Made by a program: the position numbers and the translations under genes. This document shows positions 43,220 through 52,719 of a stretch of DNA of 62,123 nucleotides, piece after piece. The stretch is from Spirochaetaceae bacterium (GTDB lineage Bacteria > Spirochaetota > Spirochaetia > Treponematales > Breznakiellaceae). The stretch spans positions 1-62,123 of the forward strand of contig JAITER010000027.1 of NCBI GenBank assembly GCA_031281945.1, in the 5' to 3' direction. The stretch's first letter is position 1. Every line of letters begins with the position of its first letter. Below the pieces are notes generated by a model, which searched no databases, was not told the DNA's origin, and saw only the letters and a list, made by a program, of their open reading frames with translations.

Positions 43220-44217
43220 ATTTCGCCCGTCCGTTTTTGGTTCTAGCCGCGATTTCAATTCCGTTGATAGTCCTTATCCTCCGCCGCTTTTTTGTGGATG
43301 TTTTCGCTATAAAACTTTCGCTGGGCCCTCCCGGCGGGGCTTCTTTTAAGCCGGCCTGGACTCAACTGTGGATGCAAAAAGCCGTTTTGCTTATGGAACT
43401 GGGCGGCGTTTTCTCGCTGATTTTCGCCGCCGCCGGCCCCCGTATAGTTTCCAGGCAGCTCGTTTACCTGGACAGGGGCGCCGATGTGCTTTTTGTCCTG
43501 GATTGCAGTCCCAGCATGGCCGCGTTGGATATGGAAGGTAAAAGCCGTTTTGACGCCGCCAGGGAGCTTATCGCGGATTTTATAAAAGAAAGGCCGGCGG
43601 ACGCGATAGGGCTTGTAGGCGTAGGCGATGACGCGGCTTTGCTCATTCCGCCTACGTCAGATCGCAACGCCCTGTTAAAACGGCTGGAAACCCTGCGGCT
43701 GGGAGAATTTGGAGACGGCACGGCGCTTGGAATGGGTATAGCGACCGCCGCGCTTCATCTTTCGACGTCCAGGGCGCACGGCAAAGCCGTGGCGCTTATA
43801 ACTGACGGCGAAAACAACTCAGGCGCCGTACACCCGGAAACAGCCGCCGCGGTTTTACGGGATTCGGTGGAAAACCTGAATTTTTTTGTGTTCGCCGTAG
43901 GCAGTTTTGGGGATGTGCCGGTGGATTACATAGACCCAAAAACCGGAGTGCGCCGCTCCGGGACTTTTCAGTCGCGGTACAACGAAAACAGCTTTATACG
44001 CATAGCGGAGGCTGGCGGAGGGCTTTTTTTAAGCGCGCAAACGGAAGACGCTCTTAAATCCGCGTTTTACACGTTAAACAGCAACCAGTCGTATGTAAGC
44101 CGTTCCGCGATAAGCGAAAGGTCAAAACCGGTTCACATCCCGTATATATGGGCGGGAATTATACTGTTATGCGCTCCGTATTTTTGGCGAAAAATTGTTT
44201 GGGGGGCTTTTTTATGA
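43213..44217 (+). CDS. batA: vWA-domain protein, BatA type
   Basis: The 334-aa protein has a two-helix N-terminal anchor (residues about 7-25 and 57-78), a vWA domain facing the periplasm and a C-terminal helix. The MIDAS metal site is VLDCSPSMAALD near residue 96, GDGTALG and LITDGENNSG. The Bat proteins were named for a proposed role in oxygen tolerance in Bacteroides; function here is unproven. Overlaps its neighbours by 7 and 4 bases. Confidence 0.85.
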   Translation: MLNFARPFLVLAAISIPLIVLILRRFFVDVFAIKLSLGPPGGASFKPAWTQLWMQKAVLLMELGGVFSLIFAAAGPRIVSRQLVYLDRGADVLFVLDCSPSMAALDMEGKSRFDAARELIADFIKERPADAIGLVGVGDDAALLIPPTSDRNALLKRLETLRLGEFGDGTALGMGIATAALHLSTSRAHGKAVALITDGENNSGAVHPETAAAVLRDSVENLNFFVFAVGSFGDVPVDYIDPKTGVRRSGTFQSRYNENSFIRIAEAGGGLFLSAQTEDALKSAFYTLNSNQSYVSRSAISERSKPVHIPYIWAGIILLCAPYFWRKIVWGAFL

Positions 44218-45296
44218 ATATTTTTTTTATGCAATATTTTGAAAAACCCCAAAACCTTAAGTGCTTGGTTGTAATTCCTGTTATTGTAATATTTTTAATA
44301 GTTCATTTTTATATACGTCATTCTGTTATAAAAAGACTTTTGGGGAAAGAATCCGTTTCTTCCCGCCAATTAAAAATTGACGCCATATCGTTGCGCTATT
44401 TTTTTTCCGGTTTATTTTTTGTTGTTTTCGTTTCATGCCTTATAATCGCATTATCCGCCCCGCGCATGGGAAAAAAACTTGTCCGGGAATTTAGGCGCGG
44501 CGCGGATGTGGCTTTGGCTTACGACGTATCAAAAAGCATGGATTTAAAAGACGTGAGCTCTTTTTCCAAATTCTTATATTCCTCCGGGAGCCGTTTGGGT
44601 GAAATTCAGGCGCAATCGCGGCTGGAACGCGCCGCAGAACTTGGGGAGGCTTTGGTTCTTTCGTCCATGGATGATATAGAAAACAGGAGCGTGAAAGCTG
44701 TGATTCCTTCCGATATACACATACGTTTCGCGCTTGCGCTTGGAAAAGGAAACGGATTTCTCGCCGTCCCGCTTACTTCGGACGCGGAAGCGATTCTCGC
44801 AATGCTTTCATCCCTTTCATCAGATTTGGTTACATCCAGGGGCACTAATTTGGAAAACATTGTGGACGCCGCCGCCAGCTGTTTTGACGACAATTTTTCC
44901 ACGGCTAAAATGATCGTTCTTTTTTCGGACGGGGAGGCTCTTGACGGCGAACTGTCGCGCGCCGCGGAACGTTGCAAAGAAAACGGGGTTGTTTTGTACG
45001 CGGTGGGTGTGGGCGGCAAAGAAGGCGCCGTCATTAACGTGGAAGGCTTGGGCGGCGTAACAAGCGCTCTTAATGAGGCGTCTTTAACTTCCGCGGCTTC
45101 TTTGACTGGCGGCGCTTATATAGACGGCGGTTCCAGCGCGGCTCCCGCAACCTTGGCCAAAATTACAAGCTCCGCGGGCGAGTCCTCCTGGAATTTTCGT
45201 GAAGAAACTATTTCCGTATGGCACATTTTTATAATCGCCGGCCTTTTTTCCCTGCTTTTTTCCAAATTATGCGGCAAGAAACTAAAAAGGCCGTAA
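44214..45296 (+). CDS. batB: vWA-domain protein, BatB type
   Basis: A 360-aa relative of BatA with N-terminal helices, a vWA domain (AYDVSKSMDLKD near residue 102, TSRGTNLEN, LFSDGEALDG) and a C-terminal helix. ATG 44214 overlaps the batA stop (ATGA). The C-terminal tail lacks the TPR repeats seen in BatB/BatE fusions of other groups. The MoxR ATPase and DUF58 protein that usually head Bat operons are missing here. Confidence 0.85.
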   Translation: MNIFFMQYFEKPQNLKCLVVIPVIVIFLIVHFYIRHSVIKRLLGKESVSSRQLKIDAISLRYFFSGLFFVVFVSCLIIALSAPRMGKKLVREFRRGADVALAYDVSKSMDLKDVSSFSKFLYSSGSRLGEIQAQSRLERAAELGEALVLSSMDDIENRSVKAVIPSDIHIRFALALGKGNGFLAVPLTSDAEAILAMLSSLSSDLVTSRGTNLENIVDAAASCFDDNFSTAKMIVLFSDGEALDGELSRAAERCKENGVVLYAVGVGGKEGAVINVEGLGGVTSALNEASLTSAASLTGGAYIDGGSSAAPATLAKITSSAGESSWNFREETISVWHIFIIAGLFSLLFSKLCGKKLKRP

Positions 45297-45399
45297 CAAT
45301 TCCGCTGGTTTAAATCGTGTTTTAAGGTTTTCCCCGAGTGCGCGAAAACAACTCTTTTTAAGCCTTAAACTGCTGATAATACAGCATTTTAATCAACTG

Positions 45400-45427
45400 T
45401 TGACAGTATGCCTTGCTAAAATATACC
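45400..45427 (+). promoter_or_regulatory. promoter of the 497-aa membrane-protein gene (leaderless)
   Basis: TTGACA (perfect), 16 bases, TATACC. Expected +1 about 45434, one base before the ATG. Confidence 0.6.
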
Positions 45428-45434
45428 ATCAGAT

Positions 45435-46928
45435 ATGGAAAAAATCGCTGTAAAAGACGAAGAAGCCTATCAAAAAGTCGTAAACGTTTTCAAAAAGCAG
45501 GAAACAGGCCTTACAACGGCGGACGTTGTGGCCAGAACGGCTCTTTCGGTGGACAAGGTGAAGGAATTGCTGCCGGTCGCCGCGGACGAATTTTCGGCTA
45601 GGCTTCGTGTAACTGAATCCGGTGAAATACTATACACTTTTCCTAAGCATTTAAAAAGCAAATACAAAGGCCCGGGCGTTTTTCTGCGCCGCGCTTTTAG
45701 AGCCGTGCGGAAAGGCGTAAAAACCGTAAGCGCAATTCTTTTTAAAGGCTGGATTATGGTGATGCTGGTGGGTTATTTTGTGCTTTTTATGCTGATAGCT
45801 CTGGCGGCCATGCTTCTTTCGGTTGCGGCCAGCGCCGCTAATAATAACAGCGAAAGGCGCGATTCCGGCGGCGGTTTTTACCTTCTTTCCGGCATATTCA
45901 ATCTAATCATACGTATATGGTTTTATTCGGAGTTAACAAAAGCGGTAACCGGAGATTACGGCGCCCCCCGCCAAAAACGGCCTAAAGGCAAACCTCTTTA
46001 CAAAGCCATATTTTCTTTTGTTTTTGGCGATGGAGATCCAAACGCAGATATAGAAACACGCGAAAAAAAGGCGTTTATAGCGTATGTGCAGGCGAATAAC
46101 GGCTTAATTTCACTGCCCGAATTTATGACCATAACCGGTTTGCCGCCTGTTGAAGCGGAGGAAAGAATTGTTTCGTATTGCGCCCAGTTTGCGGGCTATC
46201 CAGAAGCAAGCGAGGACGGGGTTGTGATGTACCGCTTTAACCAGCTGTTGCTTAACGCGGCTAAAACCGGAACCGTGTACAACGAATTTTCAGCCCCCAT
46301 AAAGCGGCTAAAAACATTTTCCTCCAATCAAAAAAAACTCAATTTCTGGTTCAGTTTGCTAAACGGCGTAAACCTGATTTTTGGCGGGTATTTCTTTTAT
46401 AACGCTATGCATACAGGCCAAATACTTACGCAGGCGCAATTTAACGAGGCTTCGCAACTATACGGAATAACCTACCTGATTTTTTACCAGATGCTGGGCA
46501 TAGGCGATCCCGTGCCTTTGCTTTTATACGGTCTTGGCCTTGTTCCGCTTGTTTTTTCCGCTTTTTTCTGGGGGACTCCGGCGATACGGTCGCTTTTGGT
46601 AAAAAAAGAAAACCAAAAAATCAAAATGGACAACTTGCGCAAATTCGGTTATAAAGCTGTTTTGGATTCACCGCTTTGCGTAACGCCCTCCGCGATAAAA
46701 CCTACCGCCCCTGAATGTACGCCTGATTCTCCGCAAACGGCGGCGTCCCAGATAATAAAAGAAATAGGCGCGTATTCCCAGCCCGAAGTGCAAATATCCG
46801 AAAACGGTGAAACGGTTTATGTTTTTAATGATTTGGAACGCGAATTAAAATCTATGGATAAAGCCCGAAAATCAAGCCGCGGCGAATCGCTTGGCGGTGT
46901 AGTTTTTGACTCCGGCGAGGAAGTGTAA
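45435..46928 (+). CDS. membrane protein with repeated winged-helix-like units
   Basis: I do not recognise this 497-aa protein. A soluble unit (TTADVVARTALSVDKVKELL, then LRVTESGEILYTFP) precedes a membrane helix pair near residues 105-140. A second similar unit (ISLPEFMTITGLPPVEAEER, then EDGVVMYRF) follows, then two or three more helices near 310-385, and a partial third unit (QPEVQISENGETVYVFND). The units look like diverged copies of a small winged-helix. It could be a membrane sensor. It lies 27 bases upstream of fliR and may be co-transcribed. Confidence 0.65.
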   Translation: MEKIAVKDEEAYQKVVNVFKKQETGLTTADVVARTALSVDKVKELLPVAADEFSARLRVTESGEILYTFPKHLKSKYKGPGVFLRRAFRAVRKGVKTVSAILFKGWIMVMLVGYFVLFMLIALAAMLLSVAASAANNNSERRDSGGGFYLLSGIFNLIIRIWFYSELTKAVTGDYGAPRQKRPKGKPLYKAIFSFVFGDGDPNADIETREKKAFIAYVQANNGLISLPEFMTITGLPPVEAEERIVSYCAQFAGYPEASEDGVVMYRFNQLLLNAAKTGTVYNEFSAPIKRLKTFSSNQKKLNFWFSLLNGVNLIFGGYFFYNAMHTGQILTQAQFNEASQLYGITYLIFYQMLGIGDPVPLLLYGLGLVPLVFSAFFWGTPAIRSLLVKKENQKIKMDNLRKFGYKAVLDSPLCVTPSAIKPTAPECTPDSPQTAASQIIKEIGAYSQPEVQISENGETVYVFNDLERELKSMDKARKSSRGESLGGVVFDSGEEV

Positions 46929-46955
46929 AAACGGGCGCGGCTGGTGGAAGGCTAT

Positions 46956-47747
46956 ATGATAAACGAAATACTTGGCTCGGCGCCTGTTTTTTTATTGATT
47001 GCCGTCCGCGCTATCGCTCTTGTGGAAACCGCTCCCATACTTTCTTCTGAATCAATACCTCAAATCGCAAAAATAGCTCTTGCGGGGTTCGCCGCTTTTT
47101 CCGTTTTTCCTACGGCGGGCGAAGCGTGGCAAGCGGCGAGCGGTATTGAAACTGTTTCTACGCTTAATTTTTTACTTATGCTGGTTGGTGAAGGAATTAT
47201 CGGTATAACCACCGGATTTTTTATGACAATAATTTTCGCCGCCTTCTCCACAGCCGGTCAATTTTTTTCTTTGCAAATGGGCTGGAGCGCTTCGGAGACT
47301 TTCGATCCTTTGGCCCAGGTGGAAAACCCGATTTTGGGTCAATTTTTCAACCTGGCCGCCATGCTTACATTTCTGGCTGTAGACGGATTGTATAATCTGT
47401 TTTTGGGCGGATTTTGGCGGTCTGTGCAGTCTTTAAGCATGGCGGAACTTATAGCCGGCAGGGAAAACGTTGTAAAAATGATGGCGGGCGGCCTTACGCG
47501 CCTTTTTTTCGACGCAATTATGATAAGTATGCCCATACTTGGGACGCTTTTTTTAACAACTTTAGCGACCGGGCTTATATCCAAAGCGGCTCCTCAAATC
47601 AACATGATGAGCGAAGGTTTTCCTATATCCACGGCTGTGGCTTTTATTTTGATTCTCGCTGTAACGCCTTTTTTGATAGAAGGTTTCGCCCGTGTAATAA
47701 ACGCGGCTTTTGAAACCATGCAAGATTTATACATTCAAATAAGCTAA
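46956..47747 (+). CDS. fliR: flagellar type III export protein FliR
   Basis: FliR is part of the export gate at the flagellar base. The 263-aa protein shows about six hydrophobic helices, with the family blocks ALVETAPILSSESIPQIAKIAL, GEGIIGITTGFFMTIIFAAF, GWSASETFDPLAQVENPILG and PQINMMSEGFPI. I start at ATG 46956 because GGAAGG lies just before; GTG 46944 is an in-frame alternative. No fliP, fliQ, flhB or flhA is adjacent, unlike the usual cluster. Confidence 0.92.
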   Translation: MINEILGSAPVFLLIAVRAIALVETAPILSSESIPQIAKIALAGFAAFSVFPTAGEAWQAASGIETVSTLNFLLMLVGEGIIGITTGFFMTIIFAAFSTAGQFFSLQMGWSASETFDPLAQVENPILGQFFNLAAMLTFLAVDGLYNLFLGGFWRSVQSLSMAELIAGRENVVKMMAGGLTRLFFDAIMISMPILGTLFLTTLATGLISKAAPQINMMSEGFPISTAVAFILILAVTPFLIEGFARVINAAFETMQDLYIQIS

Positions 47748-47774
47748 CCGGTTTTTTTGCGGCCAAAGCGTCCC

Positions 47775-47803
47775 TTGACAAACGCCATGTTGTTTTTTAG
47801 CAT
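47775..47803 (+). promoter_or_regulatory. tRNA-Lys(CUU) promoter
   Basis: TTGACA (perfect), 17 bases, TAGCAT, about 45 bases before the tRNA. Confidence 0.6.
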
Positions 47804-47847
47804 AAAGGGGGTTGCTTGCGGGGAAATATCCGTAACTTCCATGTTTT

Positions 47848-47920
47848 GGGCCGCTAGCTCAGCTGGTAGAGCAGCAGACTCTTAATCTGCGGGTCCTGAG
47901 TTCGATCCTCGGGCGGCTCA
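47848..47920 (+). tRNA. tRNA-Lys (anticodon CUU)
   Basis: The 73-base gene starts GGGCCGCTAGCTCAGCTGG. The anticodon loop is CTCTTAA (CUU), and the acceptor GCGGCTC with A discriminator matches the UUU isoacceptor at 16477-16549. CCA is not encoded. Confidence 0.96.
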
Positions 47921-47971
47921 ATTTGTAAAAAATAACGCGCTTGTGCGCCAATTTTTGTCCAAAAATCACTT

Positions 47972-48595
47972 TTAACCGCTATTTCTAACTTTTTCAACTA
48001 AAATTCGCATTTTTTCCAAGTCTTTAAAACCGTTTGTTTCGGCGCCGCTGGAGACGTCTATTGCGTAAGGTTTGTATTTTAAGGCCGCATTTATGTTGAG
48101 CGCGTTTACGCCTCCGGCTAGAAAGTAAGGTTTTGCGTTAAGACCGGACTTTGCGGCGTTTAAAACGCTCCAATCAAATAGCTCGCCGCTTCCGCCTGAA
48201 GACGAGTCCAGTAAAAGATAGTCCGCTGGAGTGGAAAAGGCCGCGATTATTTCTTCCGCGCTCTTTTTGCCGCACGACAACGCCTTTATTACAGGCGCCG
48301 GACACATATCTTTAAGCGTCCGTATATAAGAGGCCGTTTCGCAACCGTGCAGTTGAACCACCGAAAAAACGCCGTTTTTGTAAATTTTGGTTATGTTTTT
48401 AGGGTCTTCATCAACAAAAACTCCTACGGTGATTATTTCGGGGTTTATGCGTTGACGCAGTTTTTCCGCGTCTTTAGGGCTTATAAAACGTTTGCTTTTT
48501 TTAGCAAAAACGAATCCCGCGTAATCGGGAGCCGCTTGATTCACATAGTCTGAGTCCGCTGGCCGGAAAAGGCCGCATATTTTTATTTTGCTCAT
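47972..48595 (-). CDS. trpF: phosphoribosylanthranilate isomerase
   Basis: It carries out the third dedicated step of tryptophan synthesis. The 207-aa barrel starts SKIKICGLFRPADSDYV, with the catalytic Cys in KICG (Cys7) and the Asp in VGVFVDEDP. DYLLLDSSSGGSGELFDW and FLAGGVNALNI bind the phosphate, and AIDVSSGAE closes the barrel. No other trp gene is in the window, so it sits apart from any trp operon. AGAGG precedes the ATG; recG lies 10 bases upstream in the same direction. Confidence 0.93.
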   Translation of the reverse strand: MSKIKICGLFRPADSDYVNQAAPDYAGFVFAKKSKRFISPKDAEKLRQRINPEIITVGVFVDEDPKNITKIYKNGVFSVVQLHGCETASYIRTLKDMCPAPVIKALSCGKKSAEEIIAAFSTPADYLLLDSSSGGSGELFDWSVLNAAKSGLNAKPYFLAGGVNALNINAALKYKPYAIDVSSGAETNGFKDLEKMRILVEKVRNSG

Positions 48596-48605
48596 ATCGC
48601 CTCTT

Positions 48606-50876
48606 TTAAAACGAAGCGCCGTGGAACGTCCGCGTGCGGCGTAATACTTCAGCTACAACCATATTTTCTTCCAATTTAAAATGCGGGTCTTTTTTTACAA
48701 GGGTGAATGCGTCCTCCCGCGCTTTTTCAAGTTCCGCTGAATCGCGGATGACGTCGGCCAGGCCCAGGGTAAGGTAGCCGGACTGTTCGGTTCCGGTAAT
48801 TTGGCCCGGCCCGCGCAACTTTAGGTCTTCTTCGGCTATAACAAAACCATCGTTTGTTTCGAGCATGACTTTAAGCCGTTTCTGCCAAATTTCAAGCTTT
48901 TCTCCGTCAGCTTCCCTGGCGACAGGAGCCGCGGGATCGTCAGTCCATACTAAAAAACAGGTTGACTGTTCTTCTCCCCTGCCGACGCGCCCGCGTAATT
49001 GATGCAACGCGGAAAGCCCGAAACGCTCGGCGTGTTCTATCACCATGCATACAGCGTTAGGCGCGTCCACGCCCACTTCCACGACGCTTGTAGCGGCGAG
49101 TATGTTGATTTCATTTTTTCTAAAGCTTTCCATAATTTTCTTTTTTTCTTCATCTTCAATTTTTGAATGAATTAACGCTGTTTTATATTCTGGGAAAATT
49201 TCATTTGCAAGACGGCCGGCCATTGTTTTTGCGTCTTTAAGTGAATTTTCTTCATCCGCGCAGTTTTCTACATCCGGTTCTTCGTCAACGCCGCCTATAA
49301 GCGGGTATACAAAGTAGGCCTGGCGGCCTTTTTGCAACTCACGGCGGACCAGGCTGTAAACTTTGTTTTCATTGCTTTGAGAAAAGGCCCGCGTAATTAT
49401 TGGTTTGCGCCCCTGGGGAAGGCCGTGTATAACAGAAACATCCATGCCGCCAAAAAACGTCTGCGCTAGGGTGCGCGGAATAGGCGTCGCGCTCATCATC
49501 AAAAGGAGCGGCGGCGGAGCGCCGGCGGCGCTTTTGTCTAAAATGGCTTGGCGCTGTGTTACGCCAAACCGGTGTTGTTCGTCAATTACAACTAGCCGCA
49601 GGTTTTTATATGTTACATCCCGCGAAAAAAGCGCGTGCGTTCCTATAACCACATCAATATCGCCGCAAGACGCCGCTCGCAAAAGGTTTTTTCTGCCGGA
49701 ACTTTTTACATTTCCGGTAAGAAACGCGACTTTTACGCCTATAGGCTCTAAAAGCCGCGCCGCGTTTTCCGCGTGCTGGAACGCGAGTAGTTCTGTGGGC
49801 GCCATTATCACGGCTTGCCCGCCCTGTTCAACCGTTTTTAAGGCCGCCAAAAACGATACAAGCGTCTTGCCGGAACCTACATCGCCCTGCAAAAGCCGGG
49901 ACATGACATTCGCGTCCATATCGCGGTTTATTTCGTGTACGGCGCCCATTTGACCGGGTGTAAGCGTAAAAGGAAGGCGTTCCAGAAGCCGCCGCTGTAA
50001 AAGTGTAATCTCGCCGCTTCCCGTTGGCGCGGCGGCGTTTAACCCCCGGCGCTCCAGCGACTGCAACGCTATTATTATTTCCAGATAAAACAATTCTTCG
50101 TAAATTAAGGATCGCCGCGCCTCTTTTAATTCCGCAAAGCTTCGCGGAAAATGAATTGCGCGTAAGGCTTCTTTTTTGGGAAGCAGACGGTGTTTTTCCA
50201 TAATTGAAGCGGGGATTTCATTTTCAATCTCCGCGCAGTACTGGTTTATCGCGTTTTGAATAATGGTTCGCAGGTTCCACTGGCGAAGCCCCGCGAAAAG
50301 CCTGTAAACGCTTAGAATTTCGCCAAAATTATTTTTTGATTTAGGAATCGCCGGTTTTTCACGGCCAGCTTCCACGGCCTCCAATTTTTCATCTTCCAGC
50401 CGGTTTTTGTATTCTTCTATTTCAAAATCGCTGGATTGCAAAACGCCGTATCTTTCGGAAAGACTAAAATGGCCCCACAACCTGTAAACCACGCCGGGTT
50501 TTGTTTTACGAAGAAAATCCGCGTTTTTAAAACCAAAAAGAATCGCGGAAGCGGAACCATCCGAAACTGAGACGCGGGGTATCAATTTTTTTTTTACATA
50601 AATATTCGATTTGTCATAAATTTGAACAAAAGTGTTTACTTCCCTTTTTTCTTTTGAATCAAGGTTTTTTGTAAAAAAAAAATTACGCGCTTCTTTTTTT
50701 TGCGGAACCTGCGCGAGCGGTTTTTGTGTTATGTGGTCTTCGTATTTACCCTGCCTTGGATAATAAAGCAAAACATCCGCAACCGAATAAATTCCGCCTT
50801 TGCTAAGTTTGGCGCATAACGCCGGCCCCGCGCCTTTTATGGCGCTTGCTTTTTGGCTGAGTTCGCGCAGGAACAT
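48606..50876 (-). CDS. recG: ATP-dependent DNA helicase RecG
   Basis: RecG remodels stalled replication forks and branched DNA. The 756-aa protein has an N-terminal wedge/OB region, Walker A LLQGDVGSGKTLVSFLAA near residue 334, DEQHRFGVTQR near 432, SATPIPRTLA, and the C-terminal motifs LRGRVGRGEEQSTCFLVW and FVIAEEDLKLRGPGQITGT. The start is ATG 50874-50876, seven bases after the upstream lipoprotein gene; the frame reaches to 50969 inside that gene. It holds two runs of 10 identical bases (near 50586 and 50673) in frame. Confidence 0.96.
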   Translation of the reverse strand: MFLRELSQKASAIKGAGPALCAKLSKGGIYSVADVLLYYPRQGKYEDHITQKPLAQVPQKKEARNFFFTKNLDSKEKREVNTFVQIYDKSNIYVKKKLIPRVSVSDGSASAILFGFKNADFLRKTKPGVVYRLWGHFSLSERYGVLQSSDFEIEEYKNRLEDEKLEAVEAGREKPAIPKSKNNFGEILSVYRLFAGLRQWNLRTIIQNAINQYCAEIENEIPASIMEKHRLLPKKEALRAIHFPRSFAELKEARRSLIYEELFYLEIIIALQSLERRGLNAAAPTGSGEITLLQRRLLERLPFTLTPGQMGAVHEINRDMDANVMSRLLQGDVGSGKTLVSFLAALKTVEQGGQAVIMAPTELLAFQHAENAARLLEPIGVKVAFLTGNVKSSGRKNLLRAASCGDIDVVIGTHALFSRDVTYKNLRLVVIDEQHRFGVTQRQAILDKSAAGAPPPLLLMMSATPIPRTLAQTFFGGMDVSVIHGLPQGRKPIITRAFSQSNENKVYSLVRRELQKGRQAYFVYPLIGGVDEEPDVENCADEENSLKDAKTMAGRLANEIFPEYKTALIHSKIEDEEKKKIMESFRKNEINILAATSVVEVGVDAPNAVCMVIEHAERFGLSALHQLRGRVGRGEEQSTCFLVWTDDPAAPVAREADGEKLEIWQKRLKVMLETNDGFVIAEEDLKLRGPGQITGTEQSGYLTLGLADVIRDSAELEKAREDAFTLVKKDPHFKLEENMVVAEVLRRTRTFHGASF

Positions 50877-50883
50877 ACGGATT

Positions 50884-52047
50884 TTATTTTTCCGCCGCGT
50901 TCCATATTCCGCGGTAAGACCACAACCCGTTCTGCTGGGTGGACGCGAAAACAAGCGGGCGGGCCGCATCTTTGTAAGCTTCCGGTTGCGCCGGCATAAA
51001 TATTGAATTTAGAGCGCGAATCCCTATCGTCGAGCTGTATTTTTCGGTGTTTTCTACACTCGCCGCTGGTTGGCCGTAGGCGTCTAGCTTTACAACGCCG
51101 TTTTCCAGGGTAAGTTTTATTTCGCGGTACCCGTTTGTGTAAGAAGATCCTTGTATGCCGCATAACAAATAAAACGCATCGCCGCCAGTCCAAAAACAAA
51201 GCGCGCTTGTAAAAACGTACGAATCTTCTTTTTGTTTAATAGATGGTTTTCCCGAAACGTTTTTTAGGTATACAAAACCATCGCGGCTTGTCGCGGCTAA
51301 AACCGGGATTCCCTTAACTTCGCCCGATACAATGTTCATCCATTGTTTGTCCTTGGTTCCTGGATCCTCCTCGGTTCCTTCATCTATTCTCGTGGCGGCA
51401 GTTAAGTCGCCGCTCTGGTAAACGCCGTTATTCGCGGCGAAATAGTATTTACCGTTAAAAAACGCCGCGCCAAAAATCCGTTCTTTAAAGCCGTCTATTG
51501 GTTTTAAAGAATCGCCTGGGTTTTCAATATAATAAACCGCGAACTCATTCGCGGCGTTGCTTGCGCAGGCGAAAAAGGCGCCTTTGGCGGCGCCGCCGCC
51601 GGTAGCGCCGTAGGCTCCAAAAATACTTTGCACGGTGTAATTTTGCGGAGATTCAATGGGCGCCCATGCGGCGTTTGACGCATTCGCATCCTGCTTTTGC
51701 GCGTATATTTTTGTTGAAGACCCGCCTACAGACAGCGCGTACAAAACTTCAGCGTTTGAGTGTTTAACGTAGGCGACGTCTCGCGCTGTTTTGAAAGTTG
51801 TGGATATTTCGCTCCACGCATCGGTTTTATTGTCCCAACCCCACAATTTGCCGTTGGCTGTATACAGTTTATCAGCGCCTTCGTTTGAAACAATTTTGGA
51901 AGGCGACCCTGGTATTTTCGCCTGCAAAGGTTCAACTTCCAGTTCTATTTGATGAAAAATAGGGTCGTTGCAAGAAGCAAAAAAAACGCAAGACAAAAAA
52001 ACAAAAAGTATATATTTTTTATTATTTATTATTTTTTTCATACACAT
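50884..52047 (-). CDS. lipoprotein, possible beta-propeller
   Basis: The 387-aa protein has the lipobox VFFASC (about residue 26) after a signal (KKYILFVFLSCVFFASC). The mature part contains repeated segments ending in short strands (DKLYTANGKLWGWDNK, KYYFAANNGVYQSGDL, DGFVYLKNVSG), consistent with a propeller-like fold. No catalytic motif seen. It follows a beta-barrel gene by 4 bases and precedes recG by 7, so a membrane-protein pair is co-transcribed with recG. Confidence 0.7.
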   Translation of the reverse strand: MCMKKIINNKKYILFVFLSCVFFASCNDPIFHQIELEVEPLQAKIPGSPSKIVSNEGADKLYTANGKLWGWDNKTDAWSEISTTFKTARDVAYVKHSNAEVLYALSVGGSSTKIYAQKQDANASNAAWAPIESPQNYTVQSIFGAYGATGGGAAKGAFFACASNAANEFAVYYIENPGDSLKPIDGFKERIFGAAFFNGKYYFAANNGVYQSGDLTAATRIDEGTEEDPGTKDKQWMNIVSGEVKGIPVLAATSRDGFVYLKNVSGKPSIKQKEDSYVFTSALCFWTGGDAFYLLCGIQGSSYTNGYREIKLTLENGVVKLDAYGQPAASVENTEKYSSTIGIRALNSIFMPAQPEAYKDAARPLVFASTQQNGLWSYRGIWNAAEK

Positions 52048-52051
52048 CCGC

Positions 52052-52714
52052 CTAAAAATGATACCGCGCTGCGAGCATTATATCCAAAAAATGACCGTCT
52101 ACATTCTTTTTGGGCTCGTCCGTCCATTCCGGAGTCCACCACCAGCCGGCGTTAATTCCAAAAGACCAATCGTTGTTGAACCTAAAAAACAAAGACGCCT
52201 GCGGCCTTACAAAAAAGCCCCAATACGCGGGGTCGCCTGAAACCGAGTATTTGTGCGTAGCCATGCCTATTAGCACGGACAACGGAAACTCAAAGCGCCC
52301 CGCCACAAACTGGTAGCCGGACTTTATTCCTATAGGTATAAAATACAAAAGTTTTTCCGCCAAAGTTCCGGAAAATGAACCCTGCAACTCGCCGCCCAAA
52401 AAAAACGAAGGCGTAATGAAATGCACATAACTTAATGAGCCTGTTCCGCCTATATTTATGTGCATATCATCGGCTTGCGGCCCATAACCGGATATTACGG
52501 TTCCATCGTTGTTGACCATAAACATGGGAAGCAAAAGGCCCACGCTAATGCTGAAAGTCTGGTCGCCCTTCGTGTAAGGCGCGGCGTACGATTTAGACCA
52601 TGCGGGCGCTTTTTTATTTGCGTCGTCTTCAACTTCTTCTTCCTGCTCCTGAGCGGGAAGAAACGCTGAAAGAAATACAAATAAAAAAATAATACATATA
52701 TTTTTTTTTAACAT
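52052..52714 (-). CDS. outer-membrane beta-barrel protein
   Basis: The 220-aa protein has a signal peptide (FLFVFLSAFLPAQ), a short acidic stretch (EQEEEVEDDANKK) and then alternating strands (FSISVGLLLPMFMV, FFLGGELQGSFSG, SLFFRFNNDWSFGINAGWW). It ends MLAARYHF, with a C-terminal Phe as in outer-membrane barrels. Size suggests eight to ten strands. A specific role is not readable. Confidence 0.7.
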   Translation of the reverse strand: MLKKNICIIFLFVFLSAFLPAQEQEEEVEDDANKKAPAWSKSYAAPYTKGDQTFSISVGLLLPMFMVNNDGTVISGYGPQADDMHINIGGTGSLSYVHFITPSFFLGGELQGSFSGTLAEKLLYFIPIGIKSGYQFVAGRFEFPLSVLIGMATHKYSVSGDPAYWGFFVRPQASLFFRFNNDWSFGINAGWWWTPEWTDEPKKNVDGHFLDIMLAARYHF

Positions 52715-52719
52715 TCGTT

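Noticed and set aside
50586-50682. two A/T10 runs in recG as phase-variable sites
   Set aside because: They are in frame, in an AT-rich stretch of a housekeeping gene, and chance runs of this length are expected.
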